Part shown: positions 24,380 through 33,150 of the stretch, one piece after another
Numbering within the stretch: position 1 is the stretch's first letter
How the letters are laid out: each line of letters starts with the position of its first letter
Assembly (NCBI RefSeq): GCF_013090115.1
Contig: NZ_JABFNN010000039.1
Location: 310,001-374,000 of the forward strand
Direction: 5' to 3'
Length of the DNA stretch: 64,000 bases
Source: Flagellimonas amphidinii
GTDB lineage: Bacteria; Bacteroidota; Bacteroidia; Flavobacteriales; Flavobacteriaceae
Notes under the pieces: model-generated
The model's input: the letters and a program-made list of their open reading frames with translations, nothing else
Database searches by the model: none
What the model was told of the DNA's origin: nothing
Program-made: the position numbers and the translations under genes

Positions 24380-26473
24380 ATGAAAAATCTAGTTTTACTT
24401 TTCGTGCTATCTTCTTTTACCTGTCTGGGCAATGATATCAAAGTCCACTCAAAGATTGAAGAAGTGACTTTATATTTAAGTGGTGCACAAATCACAAGAA
24501 CTGCCAATTGTCAGTTAATCGAAGGTACCAGCGAGGTTGTTTTTACCGGGCTATCCCATAAAATAGATGAGAGCAGCATTCAAATATCCGGACTTAATGC
24601 AGTGAGCATACTCTCCATTAGTTATGATATTAATTATTTAGAACAATCAGAAACTAATCCAAAAGTTAAGATGTGGGAGGATGAAATCAAAAGTTTAGAA
24701 CATCAAGTAGCCCTTTTGGGCAATACCATTGCCGGTCTGGAAGAAGAACAAAAGATCATTACCACCAACAGACTGGTAAGCACGGACAATCAAGCTTTGG
24801 ATTTGGAAAAGGTAAAGCAGATAAGCCAATATTACCGTGAACGCATCACGGCCATTAAAAATGAAATATTCAATACAAATCTGGAGATCAATGAACTGCA
24901 ACTTGAAATCAAAACGTTACAAAAGCAATTAATTGAGGTGAATAATGCCCCGGAAGAGGAACAGGGAGAAATTACCATTAAATTTAGTGCTCCTATCGCC
25001 ACAACCCTAGGGGTAACGTTAACTTATTTAGTGCAAGATGCAGGATGGGTTCCCAATTATGACATTAAATCTTCTGGGCTTAACAATCCCCTTGATTTAG
25101 CATATAAAGCCAACGTGTATCAAAAAACAGGGCAAGATTGGAACAATGTAAAGATGATACTTTCCACCGGCAATCCAGATTACAATATTGCAAAACCCCA
25201 TTTAGAATCCAAATACTTGAACTTTGTCAGTTCTTATCAAAAAAGATATTCCCCTGTTGCCAAGAAAAAAGGCTATGCCTATAATCCCAATGTAAAAAAA
25301 GTAGTGGGAACGGTCACTGATAGTTCTGGGTCGCCGCTACCTGGGGTCAACGTAATGATCAAGGGAACCAGTCAAGGAACAACCACCGACTTTGACGGCA
25401 ATTATTCCCTGGATGTCCCGTACGGACAGGAACTGGTTTTTTCGTACATAGGAATGCACACCCAAGAATTACCGTTGTACTCATCCATTATCAATATAGA
25501 TTTGGAAGAAGATGCTTCCCAATTGGATGAAGTTGTTGTCACCGCATATGGAACTTCATCAAATAGTTTCCAAACAGGAGCAGTTAGCTCTGTAAATCCT
25601 GAAAATCTTATACAAGGAAGAGCAGCAAGCGTAAATATTAGAGGCGTGAGTTCATTTTCATCGAAACAAAAGAAAGTATACACCCCAGAACCTTTATATA
25701 TAATTGATGGCATTCCTAGGAGCGGTTTTTCTGAAGGAGATTTAGATGAAAATGAAATTCAAAACATTGAAATCCTAAAAGGTGCCAATGCATCAGCAAT
25801 CTATGGCAACCGCGGGATAAATGGGGTTGTTGTGATCACCACCAAAAAAAGCCATACCAAAGAAGGTGCCACCAAAACGGAATTCATAATCAAAAAGCCC
25901 TATTCCATAAATTCCGATGGCGATATCACTGCTATCGAAATCAATAGTTTTAAAATGCCGTCCACATATGAGTATTTTGCAGCACCCGTGATCAACGAAA
26001 ATGTGTTTCTGACAGCTAGTTTCAAAGACTGGGAAAAACACCAATTGCTTCCGGGTGAGGCCAACATCTATTTTGAAGGCACTTATGCTGGCAAAACAAC
26101 TTTGGACCCGTATACCACTAAAAAGGAAATGGTGCTTTCCTTAGGAATAGACAATAACATTTCTGTAGTGCGGCAACAAGACCGTAATTTTAAAAGTAAA
26201 TCTTTCACAGGTAGCAACAGGGTTTTGGACCGCACCTATAATTTGGAGATCAAAAACAATAAAAGCACCGCCATTACTCTAAAAGTGATGGACCGAATTC
26301 CAAAATCACAGAACAAAGACATAAAGGTTGACGACATTCTAACCAATAATGCTGAATATGATGATAAAAAAGGGCTTTTGACATGGAATCTTGAACTGTC
26401 CCCGAAGGAAACCAAAAAAGAACAATTTTCATTTCAGGTAAAATACCCCAGGGGAAGGCATATTTCATTATAA
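24380..26473 (+). CDS. MuiA-family (DUF4140/DUF4139) protein with inserted carboxypeptidase-regulatory and SusC-plug domains
   Basis: The 697-residue exported protein (MKNLVLLFVLSSFTCLG) starts with DUF4140 (KIEEVTLYLSGAQITR) and a coiled coil (about 95-190), then enters DUF4139. At about residue 305 a CarboxypepD_reg domain begins (VVGTVTDSSGSPLPGVNV), followed by a TonB-dependent-receptor plug-like domain (DEVVVTAYG, SVNIRGVSS, PLYIIDGIP, GNRGINGVVVIT) up to about 490. DUF4139 then resumes (SFKMPSTYEYFAAPVINENV). No beta barrel and no TonB box follow, so it is not a transporter. The start is ATG 24380. Partner and role are unknown. Confidence 0.85.
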   Translation: MKNLVLLFVLSSFTCLGNDIKVHSKIEEVTLYLSGAQITRTANCQLIEGTSEVVFTGLSHKIDESSIQISGLNAVSILSISYDINYLEQSETNPKVKMWEDEIKSLEHQVALLGNTIAGLEEEQKIITTNRLVSTDNQALDLEKVKQISQYYRERITAIKNEIFNTNLEINELQLEIKTLQKQLIEVNNAPEEEQGEITIKFSAPIATTLGVTLTYLVQDAGWVPNYDIKSSGLNNPLDLAYKANVYQKTGQDWNNVKMILSTGNPDYNIAKPHLESKYLNFVSSYQKRYSPVAKKKGYAYNPNVKKVVGTVTDSSGSPLPGVNVMIKGTSQGTTTDFDGNYSLDVPYGQELVFSYIGMHTQELPLYSSIINIDLEEDASQLDEVVVTAYGTSSNSFQTGAVSSVNPENLIQGRAASVNIRGVSSFSSKQKKVYTPEPLYIIDGIPRSGFSEGDLDENEIQNIEILKGANASAIYGNRGINGVVVITTKKSHTKEGATKTEFIIKKPYSINSDGDITAIEINSFKMPSTYEYFAAPVINENVFLTASFKDWEKHQLLPGEANIYFEGTYAGKTTLDPYTTKKEMVLSLGIDNNISVVRQQDRNFKSKSFTGSNRVLDRTYNLEIKNNKSTAITLKVMDRIPKSQNKDIKVDDILTNNAEYDDKKGLLTWNLELSPKETKKEQFSFQVKYPRGRHISL

Positions 26474-26490
26474 AAATTTGAAATGAATCG

Positions 26491-26527
26491 AGGGAGTTCA
26501 AGAATTGGGACTCCCTTTTCTTTTTTA
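26491..26527 (+). terminator. Rho-independent-type terminator
   Basis: Stem AGGGAGT (26491-26497) with ACTCCCT (26510-26516), 12-nt loop, then TTTCTTTTTT. It lies 18 bases past the MuiA-like stop and just before the convergent QEGLA gene. Confidence 0.8.
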
Positions 26528-26537
26528 AAGGTCCAAA

Positions 26538-27710
26538 TTATTTGAGGTTATTCAAAATAAAATCCAAAGTCTTGTTGGCGTTCAACTTTTGGGTAAAAGA
26601 ATGACAATGGTGCGAAATAGCTTGGGCCAGTCCTAAGGTTCGTAAATATTTAATGGTCTCTTCGTTTTCCAAAGCCACTTTTCCGGTAAGCAATACATCT
26701 AGGCTTTCCTCTTTTTGAAAACGTTTATATATTTTCTTCAGACCACTTAAATACAAATGGTCCTTGGTAAACCCACCCCCTCTATGCGCCCGAAGGGTGA
26801 TACCAAAAGCTTCCTTTTTATTGAGTTTATATTGTCCATGAATCAAATCAAAAGTATCGGCAAACGTATAACCTTTAATTAAACTATCTGCCGCCAAAAC
26901 CCTGTATGCCAACTCTTTTAATCGTTTTAGTGTCAACGCCCCACCCATATATTCGCTAAACACGGCCAAGCCCTCTTGGGTCTCCACATTTTTGGGCAGT
27001 CCGTTGGAGAAAATTTTTAAAGGTTGTTGTAATCCATTAAAAGTTGTGACCAAATGCACACCAATTTCGTGATTGGCCAAAGTCAACAATTGGTTTTTAC
27101 TGAACTTGATGTTCTTTTTGATCAAAAGCGATTGTGAACTATTGCTGACCATGGCCTCTGCAGCAATATTATGTGAAAACTTAATCTTCAGCGGAAAATC
27201 GTATTGTTTTGAAAATGTTTCAAAATACGCACGAGCCTCTTCGGGCGAAAGTGTTTTCTCCATGTCCACAGATTCGGGCGCATCCCCAAAATGAAGAATG
27301 TATTTGGCATTTTGCACATCCCGTTCGGTGGGCGTGCCATACACCCGAAGCGAATTGTAATAGAAATTTTTACCTTTTCCAATGGTTTCTATGCACTGCA
27401 CCATATTGGAATAGTGATAAATCACATCTTGGTACAGTTGGCGTATGCGTTCATCCGTAATGCGCTCTAAACGTTGTGAAAAGAACAAACGGTGTAATTT
27501 GTAGGGATTAAATTTGAGCTTGGGATATTTAAAATTAGGCTCAGCCGTGTATTTGGAAGCAAAAAAACGGTGCTTTTCCTTTTCAATGTTCAACGGATTG
27601 ATATAGCTCAACAATTCAATCCGATGAACCAAACGGTCCAAATTGGCATCTATCTCAAAAAGATGACTGTACTCTTTTTGCAAATCCTTTAGCTCTTCAA
27701 TAACTGTCAT
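26538..27710 (-). CDS. MATCAP/QEGLA-motif zinc metallopeptidase (DUF1704)
   Basis: The 390-residue protein has an HExxxH zinc motif (HEIGVH, His214, Glu215, His219) and the QEGLA motif at 245-249, whose Glu is the third zinc ligand in related eukaryotic tyrosine carboxypeptidases (MATCAP). Bacterial copies are often labelled flavohemoglobin-expression-modulating, which rests on little. It should remove C-terminal residues from a peptide or protein (inference). It is the last gene of a four-gene operon: its ATG overlaps the stop of the amidohydrolase-like gene in a 4-base ATGA. Confidence 0.88.
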   Translation of the reverse strand: MTVIEELKDLQKEYSHLFEIDANLDRLVHRIELLSYINPLNIEKEKHRFFASKYTAEPNFKYPKLKFNPYKLHRLFFSQRLERITDERIRQLYQDVIYHYSNMVQCIETIGKGKNFYYNSLRVYGTPTERDVQNAKYILHFGDAPESVDMEKTLSPEEARAYFETFSKQYDFPLKIKFSHNIAAEAMVSNSSQSLLIKKNIKFSKNQLLTLANHEIGVHLVTTFNGLQQPLKIFSNGLPKNVETQEGLAVFSEYMGGALTLKRLKELAYRVLAADSLIKGYTFADTFDLIHGQYKLNKKEAFGITLRAHRGGGFTKDHLYLSGLKKIYKRFQKEESLDVLLTGKVALENEETIKYLRTLGLAQAISHHCHSFTQKLNANKTLDFILNNLK

Positions 27711-28534
27711 TTCCCATCCTTTTCAAATTCTTCGACCATTTCTGGAATCAAAACCTTTAGTTGCTCTTCCACAGATTGCACTACTTCAGGATAAATAATT
27801 CCAGTAAGCTCATCACAGTAAATCTTGGAAATTTCGGTGGCCAAAACTAAGGTATTCTTGAAATTCTGGGTAATAAACTTTAGGAAATAGCCTTTTCCAT
27901 AGAAGGTGTCATTGATTTTTGCCGCTGTATGGATACCATTCGGCAATTGCATCGCATTCAATTTAGACCTCCAGCTTTCCACAAGTTTTCCATATCTATA
28001 CATATCGATATTGCTGGTGCCCAAATTCCAAACTGGTACTTCCCTATCCCATCGCTTCCAGTTGTAACTGTGCATATCAAAGACGATGACATCTTTGAAG
28101 TCTCCTTCCAATTTAGCTATTAAAGCTTCTACCACTCTGTAAAAATTGCTGTGCTTGGAAAGACTTTGCTCTTTTTGATGCTGTGGTAATGGATTTTTCC
28201 ACAGTTGTTTCCCCCAAGCTGTATCAAAAATGGCGGTTTCAGGATCACGATTTAAATCGTATTCGAACCTACTGTCGCAACCGGCAATTACAATGGGGAA
28301 ACTCTTAACCATTTGTTTGGTACAAGGGTCTTCTTCATACCAACGCTCGTATTCTGAATGTAGACAATTATCCCATAAATCTTTGCGGAATTGGTGTCCG
28401 TCATGAACCGCACCACAGATAAAGGGGACATATTTTTCAATTTTTATGGTGAAGGAATAATCATTGGAAACAGCTTCAAAACATGCTCCTTCTTTGATTA
28501 AACGTATAATATCATCTATAGTGCACTTATGCAT
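27707..28534 (-). CDS. N-formylglutamate amidohydrolase family protein
   Basis: A 276-residue FGase-family protein: FICGAVHDGHQFRKDLW (metal-binding His/Asp region), YERWYEEDPCTKQM, and FDMHSYNWKR with the conserved Asp-x-His. By family it hydrolyses an amide bond of a formyl- or acylglutamate-like compound; the real substrate here is unknown because no histidine-degradation gene is nearby. The start at ATG 28534 overlaps the upstream ATP-grasp gene by 8 bases. Gene order suggests it works with the ligase and the metallopeptidase. Confidence 0.82.
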   Translation of the reverse strand: MHKCTIDDIIRLIKEGACFEAVSNDYSFTIKIEKYVPFICGAVHDGHQFRKDLWDNCLHSEYERWYEEDPCTKQMVKSFPIVIAGCDSRFEYDLNRDPETAIFDTAWGKQLWKNPLPQHQKEQSLSKHSNFYRVVEALIAKLEGDFKDVIVFDMHSYNWKRWDREVPVWNLGTSNIDMYRYGKLVESWRSKLNAMQLPNGIHTAAKINDTFYGKGYFLKFITQNFKNTLVLATEISKIYCDELTGIIYPEVVQSVEEQLKVLIPEMVEEFEKDGK

Positions 28535-29558
28535 TTTCAACTTCACTGCGTAACCTGGATCTACGGTCAAAAGCCTTGAGTTTGTCCAACACCTTACTTT
28601 CTATAAAATCTATGACCTTGGCCTGTATTTTGGTTTTATAAACTTTATTCATGTAGGTTATTCCCCCTGGAGACATCACATTGACCTCTACGAGTTTTCC
28701 GCCAATCACATCAATCCCTACAAAATATAGCCCATCTTTGACCAATTTTGGGCCAATTTGCTTACAAAGTGCTTTTTCTTCCTTGGTCAAACTATGTTTA
28801 GCTACTGAGCCGCCTGCGGAAACATTGGAACGATGGTCATCCGAGCCGGGAATGCGCCTCATGGCTCCAATCGGTTCTCCATTAAGGATCAATATTCGAA
28901 TATCCCCTTGATCAGCGCCTTCAATATATTCCTGAAGTATCACATAATTGGATGTGCCATCGGAATTGGTGACATAAAAATCCAAAAGGGATTTTATATT
29001 GGACATTGCCGACTTTTCAATCAATATAACCCCAGAACCCCCAAATCCATTGAGCGGTTTTAGAATCATTTTTTCCGCTTTGGATTCCTTGATCTGCTGT
29101 ACCAAATATCTTTTGTTTTTTGATACATGCGTTACAGGAATAATGTTGCTATGGCTATCCCCAAAAGCTGCCGTATACAACTTGTTGTTCGCTTCGCGAA
29201 GGCCTTGTAACGAGTTTACTATAAAAACATCATCTTTTACGGAATCCAAAAAATTCAACATTAAAGGATCTAGCGGCGGATTGGCACGCATGAAAATAAC
29301 GTCAAAACCAGCTAAAGGGAGCATCTCTTCCCGAATACTTGCTTGTTTATAAAATGTTTTTTGGCTACTGGAAACTTTTTCCATCCTATTGATCACCGTA
29401 CAAAAAGCACTGGTAACGCTATTTCTAATGGTCAGATTGGCAGGAGTGCAAAGCGCTACACCATGTTTTCTTTTGACACATTCGTGTATTAAAGCTAAAC
29501 TGGTATCGTTTTCTGGATTGATTTCCTCCCAAGGATACATTAAAAAACAAATGTTCAT
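28527..29558 (-). CDS. ATP-grasp ligase, glutathione-synthetase-like
   Basis: A 343-residue ATP-grasp enzyme like prokaryotic glutathione synthetase (GshB): N-terminal Rossmann part, then KPLNGFGGSGVILIEK (glycine-rich nucleotide loop), LQEYIEGADQGDIRILILNG, and VGIDVIGGKLVEVNVMSPGG with the Mg-binding E and N. It joins an amine to a carboxylate via acyl phosphate. No gamma-glutamylcysteine synthetase (gshA) is in the window, so true glutathione synthesis is uncertain. It is the second gene of the operon, 12 bases after the symporter. Confidence 0.87.
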   Translation of the reverse strand: MNICFLMYPWEEINPENDTSLALIHECVKRKHGVALCTPANLTIRNSVTSAFCTVINRMEKVSSSQKTFYKQASIREEMLPLAGFDVIFMRANPPLDPLMLNFLDSVKDDVFIVNSLQGLREANNKLYTAAFGDSHSNIIPVTHVSKNKRYLVQQIKESKAEKMILKPLNGFGGSGVILIEKSAMSNIKSLLDFYVTNSDGTSNYVILQEYIEGADQGDIRILILNGEPIGAMRRIPGSDDHRSNVSAGGSVAKHSLTKEEKALCKQIGPKLVKDGLYFVGIDVIGGKLVEVNVMSPGGITYMNKVYKTKIQAKVIDFIESKVLDKLKAFDRRSRLRSEVENA

Positions 29559-29570
29559 GGCTATATGTGA

Positions 29571-30896
29571 TTATTTAACTTCATCATAATGGTCATCCCA
29601 ATCTTTCACATGAGGTTCGCCCAATTTATCCACCGACTTGGCCACCACCATGGATACTGTTGCATCTCCAGTGACATTTACAACAGTTCGGCACATATCC
29701 AAAGGACGGTCCACTGCAAAAATCAACGCCAATCCAATGGCCAACTTATCTGCCGGAAATCCTATGGATTCCAACACAATAACCAGCATTACCATTCCCG
29801 CACCAGGAACTGCAGCAGAACCAATGGAAGCTAATAAGGCAGTTAAAACAATTGTTAATTGGTCGCCAAATGTTAGATCAAAGCCCAAAGCCTGTGATAT
29901 AAAAACCGCAGCTACACCCTGGTATAAACTTGTGCCATCCATATTAATGGTTGCCCCAACGGGAAGCACAAAACTGGAAACTTCTTTGTCCACCCCAATA
30001 TGTTCCTCTACTCTTTCCATAGTAACCGGCAAGGTTGCCGCGCTTGAACTGGTAGAAAATGCCAACAATTGAGCTGGACTTATTTCTTTGAGAAACCAAA
30101 AGGGGTTCTTTTTGGTGAAGGTTGAGACCACAATAGCATAGAATACAACCATCAAAAGCAGTCCTGCCACTACAACGCCAGCATATTTCAACAAAGCTAC
30201 CAGTAAATCTGGGTCACTTGAAGAGACTACAACTCCAGCCAACAATGCAAAAACAGCATAAGGCGCAGTGAGCATGATCAAATCCACCATTTTCAATACA
30301 ACATCATTCAAGGAGTCGAAGAAACTCTTCAATGGTTTTGCCTTTTCCTCTCCTATCAACAACATAGAAATACCTAAGAAAATAGTGAAGAAAATCACCT
30401 GAAGCATTAAACTATTATTGGTCATCGCCGCAAGGGCGTTGTCAGGAACCATATCTACCAAAAATTGTAGTGGTCCACTATCTTTTTGCCGAGATGCCTC
30501 TTCTAATTTTGAGGTTACCCCAGCATCACTTGCGTAGGTTTCTGTAAGTTTTGTTACGGTTTCTTCCGAAATCCCATTACCAGGCTGCATCACATTGACC
30601 AAAAGCAAACCAATGGTTATTGCCACAACGGTGGTCAGAATATAAATTCCTATGGTTCGCAAACCAATGTTCCTAAACTTTGAAATATCTTTTAGATCCG
30701 AAATTCCCTTTACTAAAGAAGCAATGATCAGTGGAATTGCAATCAGTTTTAATAGTTTCACAAAGATGGTTCCCAAGGGCTGAATCCAATCTGAAACAAA
30801 GTCTTTCCCCCAATCTACTTGGGTCATGGCAAATCCAAACAAAATTCCTAAAAGCATTCCTATTAGGATCTGCCAATGCAGTTCTAGTCTACGCAT
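29571..30896 (-). CDS. Dicarboxylate/amino-acid:cation symporter (SDF/GltP family)
   Basis: The 441-residue protein has eight or more membrane segments and the SDF motifs: the serine-rich re-entrant loop STSSSAATLPVTMERV, NMDGTSLYQGV (cation/substrate site) and the late GAGMVMLVIVLESIGFP segment with AVDRPLDMCRTVVNVTGDA. By family it imports glutamate, aspartate or C4-dicarboxylates with Na+ or H+. It is the first gene of a tight operon with the ATP-grasp ligase, amidohydrolase and QEGLA peptidase, which points to a glutamate-type substrate for all of them. Confidence 0.92.
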   Translation of the reverse strand: MRRLELHWQILIGMLLGILFGFAMTQVDWGKDFVSDWIQPLGTIFVKLLKLIAIPLIIASLVKGISDLKDISKFRNIGLRTIGIYILTTVVAITIGLLLVNVMQPGNGISEETVTKLTETYASDAGVTSKLEEASRQKDSGPLQFLVDMVPDNALAAMTNNSLMLQVIFFTIFLGISMLLIGEEKAKPLKSFFDSLNDVVLKMVDLIMLTAPYAVFALLAGVVVSSSDPDLLVALLKYAGVVVAGLLLMVVFYAIVVSTFTKKNPFWFLKEISPAQLLAFSTSSSAATLPVTMERVEEHIGVDKEVSSFVLPVGATINMDGTSLYQGVAAVFISQALGFDLTFGDQLTIVLTALLASIGSAAVPGAGMVMLVIVLESIGFPADKLAIGLALIFAVDRPLDMCRTVVNVTGDATVSMVVAKSVDKLGEPHVKDWDDHYDEVK

Positions 30897-30952
30897 ATGT
30901 AAGTTTTAGGAAAGTAAGATACTATTTTGGCGGGAAAAGCCCTAACCCCAAT

Positions 30953-32017
30953 TTATATTTTATTGGTACGAGCCAACAGCGCAAAATCTGCCAAAACCAA
31001 TGCTGCCATGGCTTCCACAATTGGCACCGCTCTGGGGACAACACAAGGATCATGTCTACCTTTGCCTTGGGTGGTTACTTTTTCACCTTCTTTATTGATG
31101 GTCTCATAGGCCTGTAATACCGTGGCTACAGGTTTAAAGGCAACATTAAAATAGATATCCATGCCGTTGCTGATACCACCTTGGACCCCTCCACTTCTAT
31201 TGGTGGTTGTAGTCCCATCTTCGTTGTAAGAATCGTTGTGCTGGCTACCTTTCATTTTTACACCAGCAAATCCACTACCGTATTCAAAGCCTTTTACAGC
31301 ATTGATGGAAAGCATAGCTTGCCCGAGTGAAGCATGGAGTTTGTCAAAAACAGGTTCTCCTAGACCAATTGGTACATTTTGTGCCACGCAAGTAATAACA
31401 CCTCCAATGGTATCTCCTTCTTTTTTGATGGTTTTGATATAGTCCTCCATCTGCTGGGCCATTGTTGGGTCTGGACAACGTACCGGATTGGATTCAATCA
31501 ATGAAAAATCCAATTCCTTATAGTTTTTATCCAATATTAGCTCCCCAACTTGTGAAACAAAGGCATTAATTTTAAGAGCTCCCAAAAATTGCTTTGCAAT
31601 GGCTCCAGCCACTACCCTACTTGCAGTTTCCCTCGCAGAACTTCTCCCTCCTCCTCTATAATCCCTAAAACCGTACTTTTTGTCATAGACATAATCCGCA
31701 TGGGATGGTCTGTACGAATCTTTTATGTGGGAGTAGTCCTTGGATTTCTGATTGGTATTATGGATGGCGAAGCCTATTGGTGTTCCTGTGGTCTTTCCTT
31801 CAAAAAGTCCCGAGTAAAATTCCACAGTATCTGGTTCCTTTCGTTGGGTAACGATGGCGGACTGCCCTGGTTTTCTTCTATTTAACTCCAATTGGATTTT
31901 TTCCAAATCCAACGCTATTCCTGCTGGACAACCATCTATTACACCGCCTATTGCCCTGCCATGCGACTCCCCAAATGTAGTTAGTCTAAAAAGTTGTCCG
32001 AAAGAATTTCCTGCCAT
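30953..32017 (-). CDS. aroC: Chorismate synthase
   Basis: The last step of the shikimate pathway, 5-enolpyruvylshikimate-3-phosphate to chorismate using reduced FMN. The 354-residue protein begins [20 protein letters not shown] and contains [17 protein letters not shown] and [12 protein letters not shown]. Start at ATG 32017; 12 codons upstream are in frame but not conserved. It stands alone on its strand with a 56-base gap to the symporter gene. The divergent gap of 188 bases to the LpxH-like gene shows no clear regulatory element. Confidence 0.96.
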   Translation of the reverse strand: MAGNSFGQLFRLTTFGESHGRAIGGVIDGCPAGIALDLEKIQLELNRRKPGQSAIVTQRKEPDTVEFYSGLFEGKTTGTPIGFAIHNTNQKSKDYSHIKDSYRPSHADYVYDKKYGFRDYRGGGRSSARETASRVVAGAIAKQFLGALKINAFVSQVGELILDKNYKELDFSLIESNPVRCPDPTMAQQMEDYIKTIKKEGDTIGGVITCVAQNVPIGLGEPVFDKLHASLGQAMLSINAVKGFEYGSGFAGVKMKGSQHNDSYNEDGTTTTNRSGGVQGGISNGMDIYFNVAFKPVATVLQAYETINKEGEKVTTQGKGRHDPCVVPRAVPIVEAMAALVLADFALLARTNKI

Positions 32018-32205
32018 CTCAAAATATTCAACCCCAAAGGTAGATGTTCTCATTCTATTTCAAAAACAACCTTGCCAGTTAATGTTTTTGTAACATCAAA
32101 AGGAGTTGATTGATGATTTTTTAACAATATGCTCATAAATAATTGATTTGGATTTGATTTTCAGTTTATTCCCACACCTTTATTTTGCAATTAAACCCTA
32201 TACGA

Positions 32206-33150
32206 TTGAAAAAAAGGAAGATAGAATTGGCCGTCATTTCTGATGTACATCTCGGAACTTATGGCTGCCACGCAGATGAACTCATTGCTTACCTAAACAG
32301 TATTCAACCAAAGAAACTCATTTTAAATGGGGATATTATTGATATCTGGCAATTTAGCAAGCGCTATTTCCCCGCCTCCCATCTCAAGGTATTGAAAAAG
32401 GTCATTGGTATGGCTTCCAAAGGCACAGAAGTTCACTACATTACTGGAAATCATGATGAAATGCTTCGTAAGTTCAGTGATACTTCAATGGGTAATTTTA
32501 AAATTGCCAATAAGTTGGTGTTGAACTTAGATGGCAAAAAAGCATGGATTTTTCATGGAGATGTGTTTGATGTATCCATTCAAAATGCCAAATGGCTGGC
32601 CAAGCTGGGCGGCTATGGTTACGACTTGCTGATTCTCATCAACAGTTTTGTGAATTGGTGCTTGGTGAAAATGGGCAGGGAAAAGTATTCGCTTTCCAAG
32701 CGCATCAAAAACAGCGTAAAAAGTGCCGTAAAGTATATTAACAACTTTGAAAGGACAGCTGCCGACCTTGCCATTGAAAACGACTACGATTATGTAATCT
32801 GTGGCCACATCCATCAACCCAAAAAGGAGCGCTATGAGAATAAAAATGGTAGTTGTATCTATTTGAACTCTGGAGATTGGGTGGAAAACCTGACAGCTTT
32901 GGAATATTCTTTTAAGAGATGGCGAATCTATCACTATAACCACGACAGGCTTTCCCCATTTTTTGTGGATGAGGACCTCAAAGAAATGGATATGAACGAG
33001 CTTATCGCTTCCATCACGGACAAAGAGGTGGAAATAGAGGAGATTTCACAAAGTGAAGAACCATTGCAAGAGTTACAACAAATGGAGGACGAAGAGCAAG
33101 AAATACCTAAAGAAAGTCCCTTAGACAATCAAGGCCTTGCGCAAGATTGA
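32206..33150 (+). CDS. LpxH-like UDP-2,3-diacylglucosamine diphosphatase (metallophosphoesterase)
   Basis: A 314-residue calcineurin-like phosphoesterase with a full set of metal motifs: ISDVHLGTYG, NGDIIDIW, GNHDE, HGDVFD and CGHIHQPK. The family includes LpxH-type enzymes of lipid A synthesis, here a longer Bacteroidota form with an acidic tail (about 270-314, rich in Glu). No ATG is available near the start; I use TTG 32206 (LKKRKIELAVISDV). Its last 30 bases overlap the convergent FAD/Fe-S gene. Confidence 0.82.
   Translation: MKKRKIELAVISDVHLGTYGCHADELIAYLNSIQPKKLILNGDIIDIWQFSKRYFPASHLKVLKKVIGMASKGTEVHYITGNHDEMLRKFSDTSMGNFKIANKLVLNLDGKKAWIFHGDVFDVSIQNAKWLAKLGGYGYDLLILINSFVNWCLVKMGREKYSLSKRIKNSVKSAVKYINNFERTAADLAIENDYDYVICGHIHQPKKERYENKNGSCIYLNSGDWVENLTALEYSFKRWRIYHYNHDRLSPFFVDEDLKEMDMNELIASITDKEVEIEEISQSEEPLQELQQMEDEEQEIPKESPLDNQGLAQD

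Noticed and set aside
27707..28534. Histidine-degradation enzyme HutG-like
   Set aside because: No hut genes are nearby; the operon context points elsewhere.
28681..29589. Plus-strand open frames over the ATP-grasp gene
   Set aside because: They are antisense shadows of a well-supported ATP-grasp protein with intact motifs.
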